Assembly: GCF_042852765.1 (NCBI RefSeq)
Contig: NZ_AP031414.1
Source of the DNA: Schaedlerella glycyrrhizinilytica_A
Lineage (GTDB): Bacteria > Bacillota > Clostridia > Lachnospirales > Lachnospiraceae
DNA: 64,000 nt
Direction: 5' to 3' (one strand)
Shown here in pieces: positions 1 to 8,337 of this stretch. The notes beneath the pieces are model-generated. The model was not told where the DNA came from. It searched no databases and saw only the letters and a list, made by a program, of their open reading frames with translations. The position numbers were made by a program, and so were the translations under genes. How positions within the stretch are numbered: position 1 is the first letter of the stretch; each line of letters starts with the position of its first letter.

Positions 1-142
<142 letters not shown>

Positions 143-311
143 GTTTGTCTTGGTCAAGAATCGCTGCTAGCAATTCTTTTCCTTTTTTACTGTTTGGTTT
201 GTTTCAAACCGTTCTTAAAAATCTTCTCTTAAGAAATTTTCAAGGATTTGTTGTCTATTGTTCAGTTATCAAGGTTCTTTCTTGTTTGTCCTCTCATATG
301 ACAGCTTAGCT

Positions 312-341
312 ATATTAGCACGTTTCACCTTCACTTGTCAA
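312..341 (-). promoter_or_regulatory. rRNA operon promoter
   Basis: A consensus -35 (TTGACA, 336-341) and a -10 (TAATAT, 312-317) are separated by 18 bp on the minus strand. They lie about 170 bp before the mature 16S start. The leader between them and the gene is AT-rich, as is usual for rrn leaders. Confidence 0.75.
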
Positions 342-412
342 GGACTTTTTAATTTTTTTTGAAATCTTTTTGATTTCAACTTTTGTTCCATCTTTTTGCA
401 AGACAGGACAAA

Positions 413-502
413 CGGAGAAGGAGGGATTTGAACCCTCGCGCCGCTACTAACGACCTACTCCCTTTCCAGGGGAGCCCCTTCGGCCAACTTGGGTACTTCT
501 CC
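413..502 (-). tRNA. tRNA-Ser (anticodon GGA)
   Basis: A class II tRNA with acceptor stem GGAGAAG/CTTCTCC, discriminator G, long variable arm and TTCAAATCC T-loop. The anticodon loop CTGGAAA sits between stems CTCCC and GGGAG, giving anticodon GGA (reads UCC/UCU). The CCA end is not encoded. It sits between the rRNA promoter and the second serine tRNA. The 503-698 stretch upstream is AT-rich and shows no gene. Confidence 0.95.
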
Positions 503-698
503 AAAACGGTCGATATTTAATATACACGATTCTGCGAATAATGTCCAGTATTTTTTTACATTTTCTTAATTTTCTTCTTTTTTACTTTTTACGTTATTTT
601 TTCTGACTTTTCTAACAACTTATTTATTTTACATTTTTATCTCTTGTACAAAAGCAGCGTTGCTTTGTTCCCCCACCATACCGCTTGGATGGGAAAAG

Positions 699-727
699 GA
701 AAAAGCAGTCCCAACAAGGAACTGCTC
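699..727 (-). terminator. Rho-independent terminator after tRNA-Ser(UGA)
   Basis: On the minus strand AGCAGTTCC, a short loop, GGGACTGCT and then a run of T form a typical hairpin terminator. It lies just downstream of the tRNA at 741-826, so the two serine tRNAs are probably separate transcripts. Confidence 0.75.
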
Positions 728-740
728 TTTCGGCTTCAAG

Positions 741-826
741 CGGAGAGGGTGGGATTCGAACCCACGCGCCCTTGCGGACAAACGGTTTTCAAGACCGCCT
801 CGTTATGACCACTTCGATACCTCTCC
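741..826 (-). tRNA. tRNA-Ser (anticodon TGA)
   Basis: A class II tRNA with acceptor stem GGAGAGG/CCTCTCC, discriminator G, long variable arm and GGTTCGAATCC T-arm. The anticodon loop CTTGAAA between CGGT and ACCG gives anticodon TGA (reads UCA). The CCA end is not encoded. It has its own promoter and terminator. Confidence 0.95.
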
Positions 827-884
827 ATATGCACTTCTGCGTTTTCTGCTCAGATCTCACTCTGCGCGTTTCAACGCAAGTGCT

Positions 885-913
885 ATATTAACATAAAACA
901 TTTGTCGCGTCAA
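885..913 (-). promoter_or_regulatory. Promoter for tRNA-Ser(UGA)
   Basis: A -35 (TTGACG, 908-913) and a -10 (TAATAT, 885-890) with a 17-bp spacer, on the minus strand. The -35 box overlaps the stop codon of ispD. Confidence 0.65.
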
Positions 914-1617
914 CGGTCTTTTGCAAATATTTCTCCGATTTTTAAATCTTCCGGTGTTGTGATCTTAATATTTTCGTAGGAACCCTCCACGAACTTTACC
1001 GGAATCTGCATCATCTGCTCTACGACCATCGCATCGTCCGTCACATTTGTTTTTTCTGTTTCCATCAATTTAGAATATGCCTGTTTCACGATCGCAGTCT
1101 CAAATACCTGCGGAGTCTGTACCATCCAGACACGGCTGCGATCCGGCGTTTCTTTTACAAATCCATCCTCATCTGCAATTTTGATCGTATCTTTTACCGG
1201 CATTCCGACTACACAGGCATGAAAAGCACATACTTCTTCATAGACCCGCGTGATCATTGCTTCATCCACAAACGGACGCGCGCCGTCATGGATAAATACA
1301 TAACCGTTTCCATCCAATGTCTGAAGCGCATTCCAGACAGAGAGGTAGCGTTCCGCCCCACCGGCTATGATCTGATTTACTTTTGTAAACCCATAACGTT
1401 CCACGATTTCCTGCCTGCAGTATTCTTCATCCCCCGCTCCGGTCACGATACAGATCTCATCGATCAGTTCTGACTTCTGAAATGTGTCCAGCGAATAATA
1501 TAATACCGGTTTCCCTGCCAGAAGAAGATACTGTTTCTGTATCTTTGTCCCCATACGCCGTCCCTGACCTGCCGCAAGAATCACTGCGGTACAAGGCTTT
1601 TTTCTCAACTCTCCCAT
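910..1617 (-). CDS. ispD: 2-C-methyl-D-erythritol 4-phosphate cytidylyltransferase
   Basis: IspD joins CTP and methylerythritol phosphate in the non-mevalonate (MEP) isoprenoid pathway, a cytosolic step. The 235-residue protein has the usual family length. The nucleotide-binding motif AAGQGRRMG sits at residues 15-23 with downstream lysines, and the metal-binding aspartate is in HDGARPF (D111). The start follows the ribosome-binding site AGGAG by 7 nt. It is the last gene of the minus-strand run that starts with tsaE/tsaB, 70 bp after tsaD. The product is a synthase of the sugar nucleotidyltransferase fold; TarI-type ribitol phosphate cytidylyltransferase is a related alternative, but no tar genes are near. 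Confidence 0.9.
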   Translation of the reverse strand: MGELRKKPCTAVILAAGQGRRMGTKIQKQYLLLAGKPVLYYSLDTFQKSELIDEICIVTGAGDEEYCRQEIVERYGFTKVNQIIAGGAERYLSVWNALQTLDGNGYVFIHDGARPFVDEAMITRVYEEVCAFHACVVGMPVKDTIKIADEDGFVKETPDRSRVWMVQTPQVFETAIVKQAYSKLMETEKTNVTDDAMVVEQMMQIPVKFVEGSYENIKITTPEDLKIGEIFAKDR

Positions 1618-1687
1618 TTGTTATTCTCCTGTTTTTCTATGGTAGCACCGCTTCTGCCGCCAGATCCCATATTCCTTTACCGTTTCT

Positions 1688-2716
1688 TTACCTCTCGCCC
1701 AGTTTCAGATTCGGCACCGCGTTCAAATCCCATCCATGCCGCGTTCCCGCCAGATACTCATAGTAAGCTGCCGCACCGATCATCGCCGCGTTATCTGTAC
1801 AGTAAATCGGAGACGGATGATAGAACTGAATCCCTCTCTCTTCACACGCTTTTTTCATTCCCTCGCGGAGCGCACTGTTGGACGCAACGCCCCCGGCGAT
1901 CGCAAATTTATACATTCCATATTCTTCCACGGCTTTCATTGCATTTTCCACAAGAACATCCACCACCGCTTTCTGGAAAGATGCGGCAATATCTGCCGGA
2001 TTAAAGGTCTCGCCTTTCATATGACATCCATTGATATAATTAAGCACCGCGGATTTTACCCCGCTGAAACTAAAGTCATACGGAGAGTCTTCCATCTTAG
2101 CCCTCGGAAATACGATCGCATCCGGATTCCCCTCTTTTGCGATCCGGTCGATCTTCGGTCCGCCCGGATACCCCAGTCCGATCGCACGCGCCACCTTATC
2201 ATACGCTTCCCCCGCCGCATCATCGCGGGTACGTCCGAGAATTTCATATTTCCCATAGTCTTTTACACAGACAAGATGGGTATGTCCTCCGGACACAACA
2301 AGGCACAAAAACGGCGGTTCCAAGTCCGGATGTTCGATATAATTCGCAGAAATATGTCCCTCGATATGGTGCACGCCGACCAAAGGCAGATTCCGCGCAT
2401 ACGCGATCGCTTTCGCTTCGGCAACTCCGACAAGCAGCGCGCCGACCAGTCCCGGACCGTAAGTCACTCCGATCGCATCAATATCATCCAGTGTCACTTC
2501 CGCTTCATTTAGCGCTTCCTCGATCACCTGATTGATCTTCTCGATATGTTTTCTCGAGGCGATCTCCGGAACGACGCCGCCATAAAGCTTGTGCAGATCG
2601 ATCTGGGAAGAAATGACATTGGAACGCACTTCCCGCCCGTTATGCACGACTGCTGCCGCAGTTTCATCGCAGGAACTCTCGATCGCCAATATATTAATGT
2701 CTCTGATTTCTTTCAT
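1688..2716 (-). CDS. tsaD: tRNA N6-threonylcarbamoyladenosine transferase TsaD
   Basis: TsaD moves the threonylcarbamoyl group onto A37 of ANN-reading tRNAs (t6A), together with TsaB and TsaE, both encoded 1-4 kb upstream. The 342-residue protein shows the family landmarks: LAIESSCDET at the N-terminus, the metal-binding HHIEGH (H117 and H121), SGGHTHLV, GYPGGPKID, FSFSGVKSAV and IAGGVASN with a final aspartate in CTDNAAMIG. Its length is normal. An RNase Z gene lies upstream. The reaction and partners are well established for the family. Confidence 0.96.
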   Translation of the reverse strand: MKEIRDINILAIESSCDETAAAVVHNGREVRSNVISSQIDLHKLYGGVVPEIASRKHIEKINQVIEEALNEAEVTLDDIDAIGVTYGPGLVGALLVGVAEAKAIAYARNLPLVGVHHIEGHISANYIEHPDLEPPFLCLVVSGGHTHLVCVKDYGKYEILGRTRDDAAGEAYDKVARAIGLGYPGGPKIDRIAKEGNPDAIVFPRAKMEDSPYDFSFSGVKSAVLNYINGCHMKGETFNPADIAASFQKAVVDVLVENAMKAVEEYGMYKFAIAGGVASNSALREGMKKACEERGIQFYHPSPIYCTDNAAMIGAAAYYEYLAGTRHGWDLNAVPNLKLGER

Positions 2717-2772
2717 GAACAGCCCTCTTTCGTTTTCTTCATTCTCTCTCTATTCTTTACTCTCTGTTCTCT

Positions 2773-3678
2773 TTATTCAAAATTCAACTCTGCGGACATT
2801 TTATCTTTTCCCGCTTTTGCCGCCGGAAAAATCTTCCGCACATCATCCATATATTCTTCCGCTCTTGTAAGCGACGGGCTGTAATGCGTCAGCCACATTT
2901 CTTTTACCTGCGCGTCTTTCGCAAGCTGCGCCGCCTCGTAAAATGTCATATGTTTATATTCCCGCGCTTTCGCGATCTTCTCTTTTTCTCCATACATCCC
3001 CTCACAGATGAACAGATCCGAGCCTTTTGCATTTTCGCGGATAGAATCGGTCGGGCGGGTATCTGTCGTATAAGTCAATTTGATCCCTTTCCGCGGCGGA
3101 CCAAGCACCAGATCCGGTGTCAATATACGCCCCTCGTATTCTACGGTCTCGCCTTTTTGCAGATGCTTCCAATACATCTGTGGGATCTGTTCTGCCTTTG
3201 CACGCTCGGGATCAAATTTGCCGGCGCGGTCGATTTCCAGTGCGTATCCATAACAAAGCACATTATGATTGACACGAAATGCCTTCAGACGATAACCGTT
3301 CATTTCAAACGTCTGCTCCGTCCCCTCGATCTCCACACAATGAATCGGAAACGGCAGTTCCGGCGCGATCACACGAAGCGCCGTCACAACCCGCTCCAGC
3401 CCTTTTGGTCCAATCAGGGTAAGCGGTTCCCGTCGGTCCGCATTTCCCATCGTAAGGAGCAGTCCCGGCAGCCCGCTGATATGGTCTCCATGATAATGGG
3501 TAAAACAGATCACATCGATCGGCTTAAAGCTCCACCCTTTTTCTTTGATCGCGATCTGCGTCCCCTCTCCGCAGTCGATCAACAGACTGCTGCCATTATA
3601 TCTGGTCATCAGTGACGTCAGCCACCGATATGGAAGCGGCATCATTCCGCCGCACCCAAGCAAACAAACATCTAACAT
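2773..3678 (-). CDS. rnz: Ribonuclease Z
   Basis: RNase Z is a zinc-dependent metallo-beta-lactamase-fold endonuclease that trims the 3' trailers of tRNA precursors lacking an encoded CCA. The three tRNAs in this window indeed lack CCA. The 301-residue protein carries the metal site HYHGDH (H61, H63, D65, H66), an N-terminal GCGGMMPLP loop and the C-terminal LTHYSPS histidine motif. The start ATG lies 1 nt after the stop codon of the small upstream gene, which points to translational coupling. Confidence 0.93.
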   Translation of the reverse strand: MLDVCLLGCGGMMPLPYRWLTSLMTRYNGSSLLIDCGEGTQIAIKEKGWSFKPIDVICFTHYHGDHISGLPGLLLTMGNADRREPLTLIGPKGLERVVTALRVIAPELPFPIHCVEIEGTEQTFEMNGYRLKAFRVNHNVLCYGYALEIDRAGKFDPERAKAEQIPQMYWKHLQKGETVEYEGRILTPDLVLGPPRKGIKLTYTTDTRPTDSIRENAKGSDLFICEGMYGEKEKIAKAREYKHMTFYEAAQLAKDAQVKEMWLTHYSPSLTRAEEYMDDVRKIFPAAKAGKDKMSAELNFE

Positions 3679-3679
3679 A

Positions 3680-3919
3680 TCATCCCTCTATTTCCGCCGG
3701 TATGCAAAATTGTTCCAGAAGACTATCGTAACAGGATTCACAAAGGTCAAACTTATGTCGTTCCCCGTCTTTCCCCGAAAAATATCCCCATTTGTAATCC
3801 ACATGAAAAACTCCCTCTGTTTCACAACCGTCTGCAACCGGAATTTCTTTTCCGCAACGATTACAGATCGTTTTCTGCAATCGTTCACTCTCTTTCATAA
3901 TCTTTTCGTAATTCCGCAT
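3680..3919 (-). CDS. Small zinc-ribbon-like protein
   Basis: A 79-residue protein with two Cys-x2-Cys knuckles, CNRC (near residue 18) and CESC (near residue 62), that could bind one zinc. No membrane segment or signal peptide is visible. It has a good ribosome-binding site (AGGAG) placed inside the end of the tsaB-rimI gene and is immediately followed by rnz. It is therefore part of the tRNA-modification operon. I do not recognise a function; a role with nucleic acid is only a guess from the fold type and neighbours. Confidence 0.75.
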   Translation of the reverse strand: MRNYEKIMKESERLQKTICNRCGKEIPVADGCETEGVFHVDYKWGYFSGKDGERHKFDLCESCYDSLLEQFCIPAEIEG

Positions 3920-3921
3920 TT

Positions 3922-5112
3922 TTATTCTCCTGCAAGAATCTCAGCGCTCATCAAAATCGCATCCTCCGACGGATTTTCATAGAAGTCCGGGCGAATACCG
4001 TCCTCTTTGAAACCGTATTTTTCATAAAATGCACGTGCTGCTGCATTACTTCTGCGCACATCCAAAAGCACTTTCCCGATCTGCCGCTCTTTTGAGATCT
4101 GCTTTAACATATCCAGAAGCAGTCTGCCGGTTCCTTGTTTCCGCTCTTCTTTTAAAACGGAGATCCGTGCGATCTCCGCCTCGTCCGCCGCCGTATACGC
4201 CAGAAGATTTCCGATCACTTTTCCCGACTTTTCCGCAGCCAGACAGATCGTCTGCGGATTATGAAGCGTCTCCAAGATACTGCTTTCGCTCCACGCATCC
4301 GAAAAAATCTGATGTTCCATCTCCGCAACCGCCGCCGCATCTTCCATCGTCATCTCGCGAATGATCACCTTTGCTTTCTTTTCCCGCTCGGCACGCTCCC
4401 GTTCCGCCTGTGACATACGCAGATAATCCGGGCGATGCTCCGCCGCACTTTCGTATTTACCTGCTTTATAATATTTAATCCCGAGCGCGCCCACAACTGC
4501 CGCACGCTGCCGGTTCATATACGCAGGCGCAAACGAATACGGAACCTTTAACCCCTGCGCCAGTTTTTGTGCATAAACAGGCACGCCGTCTCCCAAAAAC
4601 ACAACGGCTCGTCCATAATTATTCAGTCTCTGGATCAATTCGTCCACCGCGATCGCCATCTGCATCCGGATCACCTGAAAGACCGGATCTACTTCATTGG
4701 TCTCCTCTTTTTCTCCGGCTTTCTTTGAAAATGTATAAATTCCGGTATATACCTGATTTCTTCTCGCGTCCATGATTGGGCAGATCAGATCCTCACAGCC
4801 ATATACATTGTACGCAAGTCCGTCCACCGTCGGCACATGGATCAACGGTTTTCCAAGCGCAAGTCCCAGACCTTTCGCCGTCGCAGAACCGATCCGAAGT
4901 CCGGTAAACGAACCCGGTCCTCCCGCCACTGCGATGGCGTCGATCGTGTTCAGATCCGTCTCCGTCATTTTTACCATCTCATCGATCATAGGCAGCAATG
5001 TCTGCGAATGTGTTTTTTTATAATTTACCGTGTACTCCGCAATGGTCTCTGTCTCATCAACGATCGCAACCGTCGCGGTCAGTCCTGAACTGTCAATCGC
5101 CAGTACCCTCAT
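3922..5112 (-). CDS. tsaB: TsaB-RimI fusion: t6A synthesis partner joined to an N-acetyltransferase
   Basis: Residues 1-about 230 are TsaB (ASKHA fold, start MRVLAIDSSG, GGPGSFTGLRIG near residue 65), the non-catalytic partner of TsaD. Residues about 249-396 are a GNAT acetyltransferase of the RimI type, with the acetyl-CoA loop RKQGTGRLL and the C-terminal RRSNAAARAFYEKYGF motif. RimI acetylates the N-terminus of ribosomal protein S18. In most bacteria tsaB and rimI are adjacent separate genes; here they form one 396-residue reading frame with a charged linker (QAERERAEREKKAK). The fusion lies between tsaE and a small zinc-ribbon gene. Confidence 0.93.
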   Translation of the reverse strand: MRVLAIDSSGLTATVAIVDETETIAEYTVNYKKTHSQTLLPMIDEMVKMTETDLNTIDAIAVAGGPGSFTGLRIGSATAKGLGLALGKPLIHVPTVDGLAYNVYGCEDLICPIMDARRNQVYTGIYTFSKKAGEKEETNEVDPVFQVIRMQMAIAVDELIQRLNNYGRAVVFLGDGVPVYAQKLAQGLKVPYSFAPAYMNRQRAAVVGALGIKYYKAGKYESAAEHRPDYLRMSQAERERAEREKKAKVIIREMTMEDAAAVAEMEHQIFSDAWSESSILETLHNPQTICLAAEKSGKVIGNLLAYTAADEAEIARISVLKEERKQGTGRLLLDMLKQISKERQIGKVLLDVRRSNAAARAFYEKYGFKEDGIRPDFYENPSEDAILMSAEILAGE

Positions 5113-5126
5113 CTTCTACTTCCCTT

Positions 5127-5555
5127 CTACTTCTTCTCTGTCACAGTGATCCTACGAAAATCGAATCCCTGCTCCAGATCTTTTTCAATCAGAATCTCCG
5201 TGCGTTCTTCCGGCAGGATCTCTTCGATCAAATTCGCCCATTCGATCAGGCACACACCCTCTCCGGCAACATATTCTTCAAATCCGATCTCGTCCATTTC
5301 CTCAATATCTCCGATCCGGTATACGTCAAAATGATAGAACGGCATACGCCCGTCCTCATATTCCTGCACGATCGTAAATGTCGGACTGTTGACATGTTCC
5401 TCCACGCCCAATCCTTTCGCAAATCCCTGCGTAAATACAGTTTTCCCAACGCCAAGATCGCCGGCCAGGGTATATACCTGACCGGCTCTTGCGCGCTCCC
5501 CCATCCGGAAGCCTGTCTCAAAAGTCTCTTCCGGACTCCTTGTTTCTATTGTCAT
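5127..5555 (-). CDS. tsaE: tRNA threonylcarbamoyladenosine biosynthesis ATPase TsaE
   Basis: TsaE is the small ATPase that restarts the TsaB-TsaD complex during t6A synthesis. The Walker A motif GDLGVGKT is at about residue 35, followed by SPTFTIVQEY and HFDVYRI, all typical. From the ATG at 5555 the protein is 142 residues. In-frame TTG and GTG codons 9-12 nt upstream could also serve as start, but MTIETRSPEETF matches the usual family N-terminus. The stop lies 14 nt before the tsaB-rimI start. Confidence 0.93.
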   Translation of the reverse strand: MTIETRSPEETFETGFRMGERARAGQVYTLAGDLGVGKTVFTQGFAKGLGVEEHVNSPTFTIVQEYEDGRMPFYHFDVYRIGDIEEMDEIGFEEYVAGEGVCLIEWANLIEEILPEERTEILIEKDLEQGFDFRRITVTEKK

Positions 5556-5591
5556 ATCATTCACCAATTCCTGTTTTTGTGGCGGTTCATT

Positions 5592-6770
5592 TTAGTGATG
5601 GAACAGACGGATTCCGGTAAATGCCATCGCCATATTGTACTTATTGCACACTGCGATCACATTGTCATCCCGTACAGAACCTCCCGGCTGTGCCACATAT
5701 TTTACTCCGCTCTTGTGTGCGCGTTCGATATTGTCCCCAAACGGGAAGAATGCGTCCGAACCGAGTGCCACGTCTGTCAGCTTATCAAGCCATGCGCGTT
5801 TTTCTTCTCTTGTAAATACTTCCGGTTTCACGCGGAATGTATTCTCCCACACACCGTCCGCAAGAACATCCATATATTCATCACCAATATACAGATCGAT
5901 CGCATTGTCGCGGTCTGCTCTTCCGATGCCCTCTTTGAACTGAAGTCCCAGAACCTGCGGCGACTGACGAAGCCACCAGTTATCCGCTTTCTGACCTGCC
6001 AGACGGGTACAGTGGATTCGTGACTGCTGACCTGCCCCGATTCCGATCGCCTGTCCGCCTTTGACATAGCAGACCGAATTGGACTGTGTATATTTCAGCG
6101 TGATCATCGAAATTGCCAGATCGATCTTGGCGGATTCCGGGATCTCTTTGTTCTCAGTTACGACATTTGCAAAGAAATCTTCGTCAATCTTTAATTCATT
6201 TCTTCCCTGCTCAAATGTAATTCCAAACACCTCTTTATGCTCGAGCGGCGCCGGCACATAAGACGGGTCGATCTGGATCACATTATAATTTCCTTTTTTC
6301 TTCTGTTTTAAAAGTTCCAGCGCTTCCGGTTCAAATCCCGGCGCGATCACACCGTCAGACACTTCACGCTTGATCAGACGTGCGGTATCTACATCGCAGA
6401 CATCGGAAAGCGCGATAAAATCTCCGAAAGAAGACATTCGATCCGCGCCCCTTGCGCGCGCATATGCACAGGCAAGCGGAGACAGCTCCCCGAGGTCATC
6501 TACCCAGTAGATCTTTGCCAGCGTCTCGTCCAACGGAAGTCCGACTGCCGCACCTGCCGGAGATACATGTTTGAAAGAAGTCGCCGCCGGAAGCCCGGTC
6601 GCTTTCTTCAACTCCGATACAAGCAGCCAGCCGTTGAACGCATCCAGGAAATTGATATATCCCGGGCGTCCGCACAGTACCTCGATCGGCAGATCACTTC
6701 CGTCCTGCATATAGATCCGGGACGGTTTCTGATTTGGGTTACATCCATATTTTAACTCTAATTCTTTCAT
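5592..6770 (-). CDS. purH: Stand-alone AICAR transformylase (C-terminal half of PurH)
   Basis: The protein transfers a formyl group from 10-formyl-THF to AICAR, the second-last step of IMP synthesis. It has 392 residues and matches only the transformylase part of the usual bifunctional PurH: TSFKHVSPAGAA, SFGDFIALSD, the QSNSVCYVKGG stretch and SDAFFPFGDN near the C-terminus. The IMP cyclohydrolase half of PurH is missing and is supplied by the gene just upstream. The start chosen, MKELELKYG at 6770, has an AGAGG site; the frame stays open upstream, but that stretch overlaps the end of the neighbouring gene. Confidence 0.9.
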   Translation of the reverse strand: MKELELKYGCNPNQKPSRIYMQDGSDLPIEVLCGRPGYINFLDAFNGWLLVSELKKATGLPAATSFKHVSPAGAAVGLPLDETLAKIYWVDDLGELSPLACAYARARGADRMSSFGDFIALSDVCDVDTARLIKREVSDGVIAPGFEPEALELLKQKKKGNYNVIQIDPSYVPAPLEHKEVFGITFEQGRNELKIDEDFFANVVTENKEIPESAKIDLAISMITLKYTQSNSVCYVKGGQAIGIGAGQQSRIHCTRLAGQKADNWWLRQSPQVLGLQFKEGIGRADRDNAIDLYIGDEYMDVLADGVWENTFRVKPEVFTREEKRAWLDKLTDVALGSDAFFPFGDNIERAHKSGVKYVAQPGGSVRDDNVIAVCNKYNMAMAFTGIRLFHH

Positions 6771-6792
6771 ATTTACAGCCTCTTTTCTTCGA

Positions 6793-7506
6793 TTATGCAT
6801 TTTTATTTGTGATCGTCGTCTCATGTGCTCCTGTCTCTATGTCAATGTAGCGCACAAACAGAGACACTTTATTTTCTTCATTCAGGCTGTTCCAAAGCAG
6901 CTTTGTAAACTCTTCAATATCATCCGGCACAGCGATCCGTTTCGGCTCGCCCTCAAAACTCGGCAGCGGATCTCCATCGTGCATATAGGTGTGGATAAAA
7001 TGTCCCTCCCCCGCTTTCGGGTTCTCGTAGGCAAATGTATACCGATTGCATCCGGACGGATCTCCGTCGCTACTTTTTAAGATCGACATCGCATAATTAT
7101 ATTTTCCATTTTCCACATGCATGATACCGGAAATACGCGGCGTATAATTCGGAGCATCCGGCTCAAATTCTCTTTGACGGAGGGACTGTTCAAATGTGAG
7201 CTGCTTGTCCATCCCCTCGTAAATCGTATCCGTCTGATCTCCGTTCGTCACAATCGTCTTATTGCCGAGTACGCGCACCGGCGCGTAAATGATCAGACTC
7301 GGATCTGTCAGCTTGGACGGATCGTAGGCTTGCGTGCGGATTCCCTCACCCTCTTCTACAAACACACGGTTTCTGCTGTTCTCACTGCGTCCCATAATAA
7401 AATATGCGGCAACTGCCTTTTTCCCATCCGGACTCTTTCCGAGGATGATCCCTCTTCCCGGGTAAGCATTGCTCTTCAATTCCTGTTCGATTGACAACAT
7501 ATTCAT
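6793..7506 (-). CDS. purO: IMP cyclohydrolase, archaeal PurO-like
   Basis: This 237-residue protein resembles the PurO-type IMP cyclohydrolase (NTN-hydrolase-like fold), first described in archaea, which closes FAICAR to IMP. Recognisable stretches are YPGRGIILG, MGRSENSRNR and NYTPRISG. It precedes the stand-alone AICAR transformylase by 22 bp, so the two together replace bifunctional PurH. A strong ribosome-binding site (AAAGGAG) precedes the ATG at 7506. The 144 bp upstream contain a short inverted repeat (7622-7644) but no clear riboswitch. Confidence 0.85.
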   Translation of the reverse strand: MNMLSIEQELKSNAYPGRGIILGKSPDGKKAVAAYFIMGRSENSRNRVFVEEGEGIRTQAYDPSKLTDPSLIIYAPVRVLGNKTIVTNGDQTDTIYEGMDKQLTFEQSLRQREFEPDAPNYTPRISGIMHVENGKYNYAMSILKSSDGDPSGCNRYTFAYENPKAGEGHFIHTYMHDGDPLPSFEGEPKRIAVPDDIEEFTKLLWNSLNEENKVSLFVRYIDIETGAHETTITNKNA

Positions 7507-7650
7507 AGCTGACTCTCCTTTTTCGATCTTCTGTTTTTATCAGATTGTTCCGTATTTTCAGGTCATCTCTTCTCTGCTATGTTACATCATCTTCTATATA
7601 GTTGGCAAGTTCCTAATCGAAGATTTTTCATTACAAAATCTTATAGGTTT

Positions 7651-8337
7651 TTATTTCTGTCCGTCCCAAACCTGTGCCAGCCGCGCATAAAACTGCTCGT
7701 AAAAATCCATTTCCATATCGTAGGGCTTCCGGTAAAACACATACAAAAGCCCCATTCCAAGTTGTTTCATACTGTCCGCATCCTGTTTCCGCCGCGCTTC
7801 CTCTCCTGCTTCTTCCAGAAAATCGTGCCAGTCCAATACAAACTTTTCATACTGTTTTAAATTCAGAATCCCAAGCCATTTACTGATCTTGACTTTTGTC
7901 TTTCCTCCTTTGCTGCACTCATGGATCTGATGAAAATAACGAAACGTCCCATTTTCATAGATACGTCCGAGCGGAAACAGCCGACAGAATCCCGGGCGGA
8001 TCTCATGGATCCCGCACCGTCCCTCCCCGTTCAAAAAAGAACAGCTTTCCGTTTCTCCTGTCATCTGTAAATGCGGCAGGATCAGCCCGTCTGCCAGATC
8101 CAGTCCGATCACCGGGGACTTCGCTACTTCTGTGTCCCCGACCAGCAATGCATCAAAACTGCAGCCAAGTCCTTTCATCAGTCGATAGGCATCGTATGGA
8201 TCCAATAGGATCGAGCTTCCCATCCCGCGACAACAGTCGGAACAGCCGCTGCAATCGTCGCAGCCGAGCCGCACCATGTCATTTGACGTATAACGTTTAC
8301 CGTCGGATACTTGTTCTATATCAATATCCCGCTTCAT
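7651..8337 (-). CDS. YkgJ-family cysteine cluster protein
   Basis: A 228-residue cytosolic protein with the Cys-rich zinc- or iron-binding arrangement of the YkgJ/UPF0153 family. Residues 25-38 carry DCSGCSDCC, and a second group (CSFLNGEGRCGIHEIRP followed by CRLFP) lies near residues 100-125. No catalytic function is established for the family. Its start overlaps the end of the DUF89 gene by 17 nt, so the two are translationally coupled. Confidence 0.85.
   Translation of the reverse strand: MKRDIDIEQVSDGKRYTSNDMVRLGCDDCSGCSDCCRGMGSSILLDPYDAYRLMKGLGCSFDALLVGDTEVAKSPVIGLDLADGLILPHLQMTGETESCSFLNGEGRCGIHEIRPGFCRLFPLGRIYENGTFRYFHQIHECSKGGKTKVKISKWLGILNLKQYEKFVLDWHDFLEEAGEEARRKQDADSMKQLGMGLLYVFYRKPYDMEMDFYEQFYARLAQVWDGQK

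Noticed and set aside
7622..7644. Short inverted repeat upstream of purO as a riboswitch
   Set aside because: Only an 8-bp AT-rich stem with no conserved motif; too little to call a regulator.
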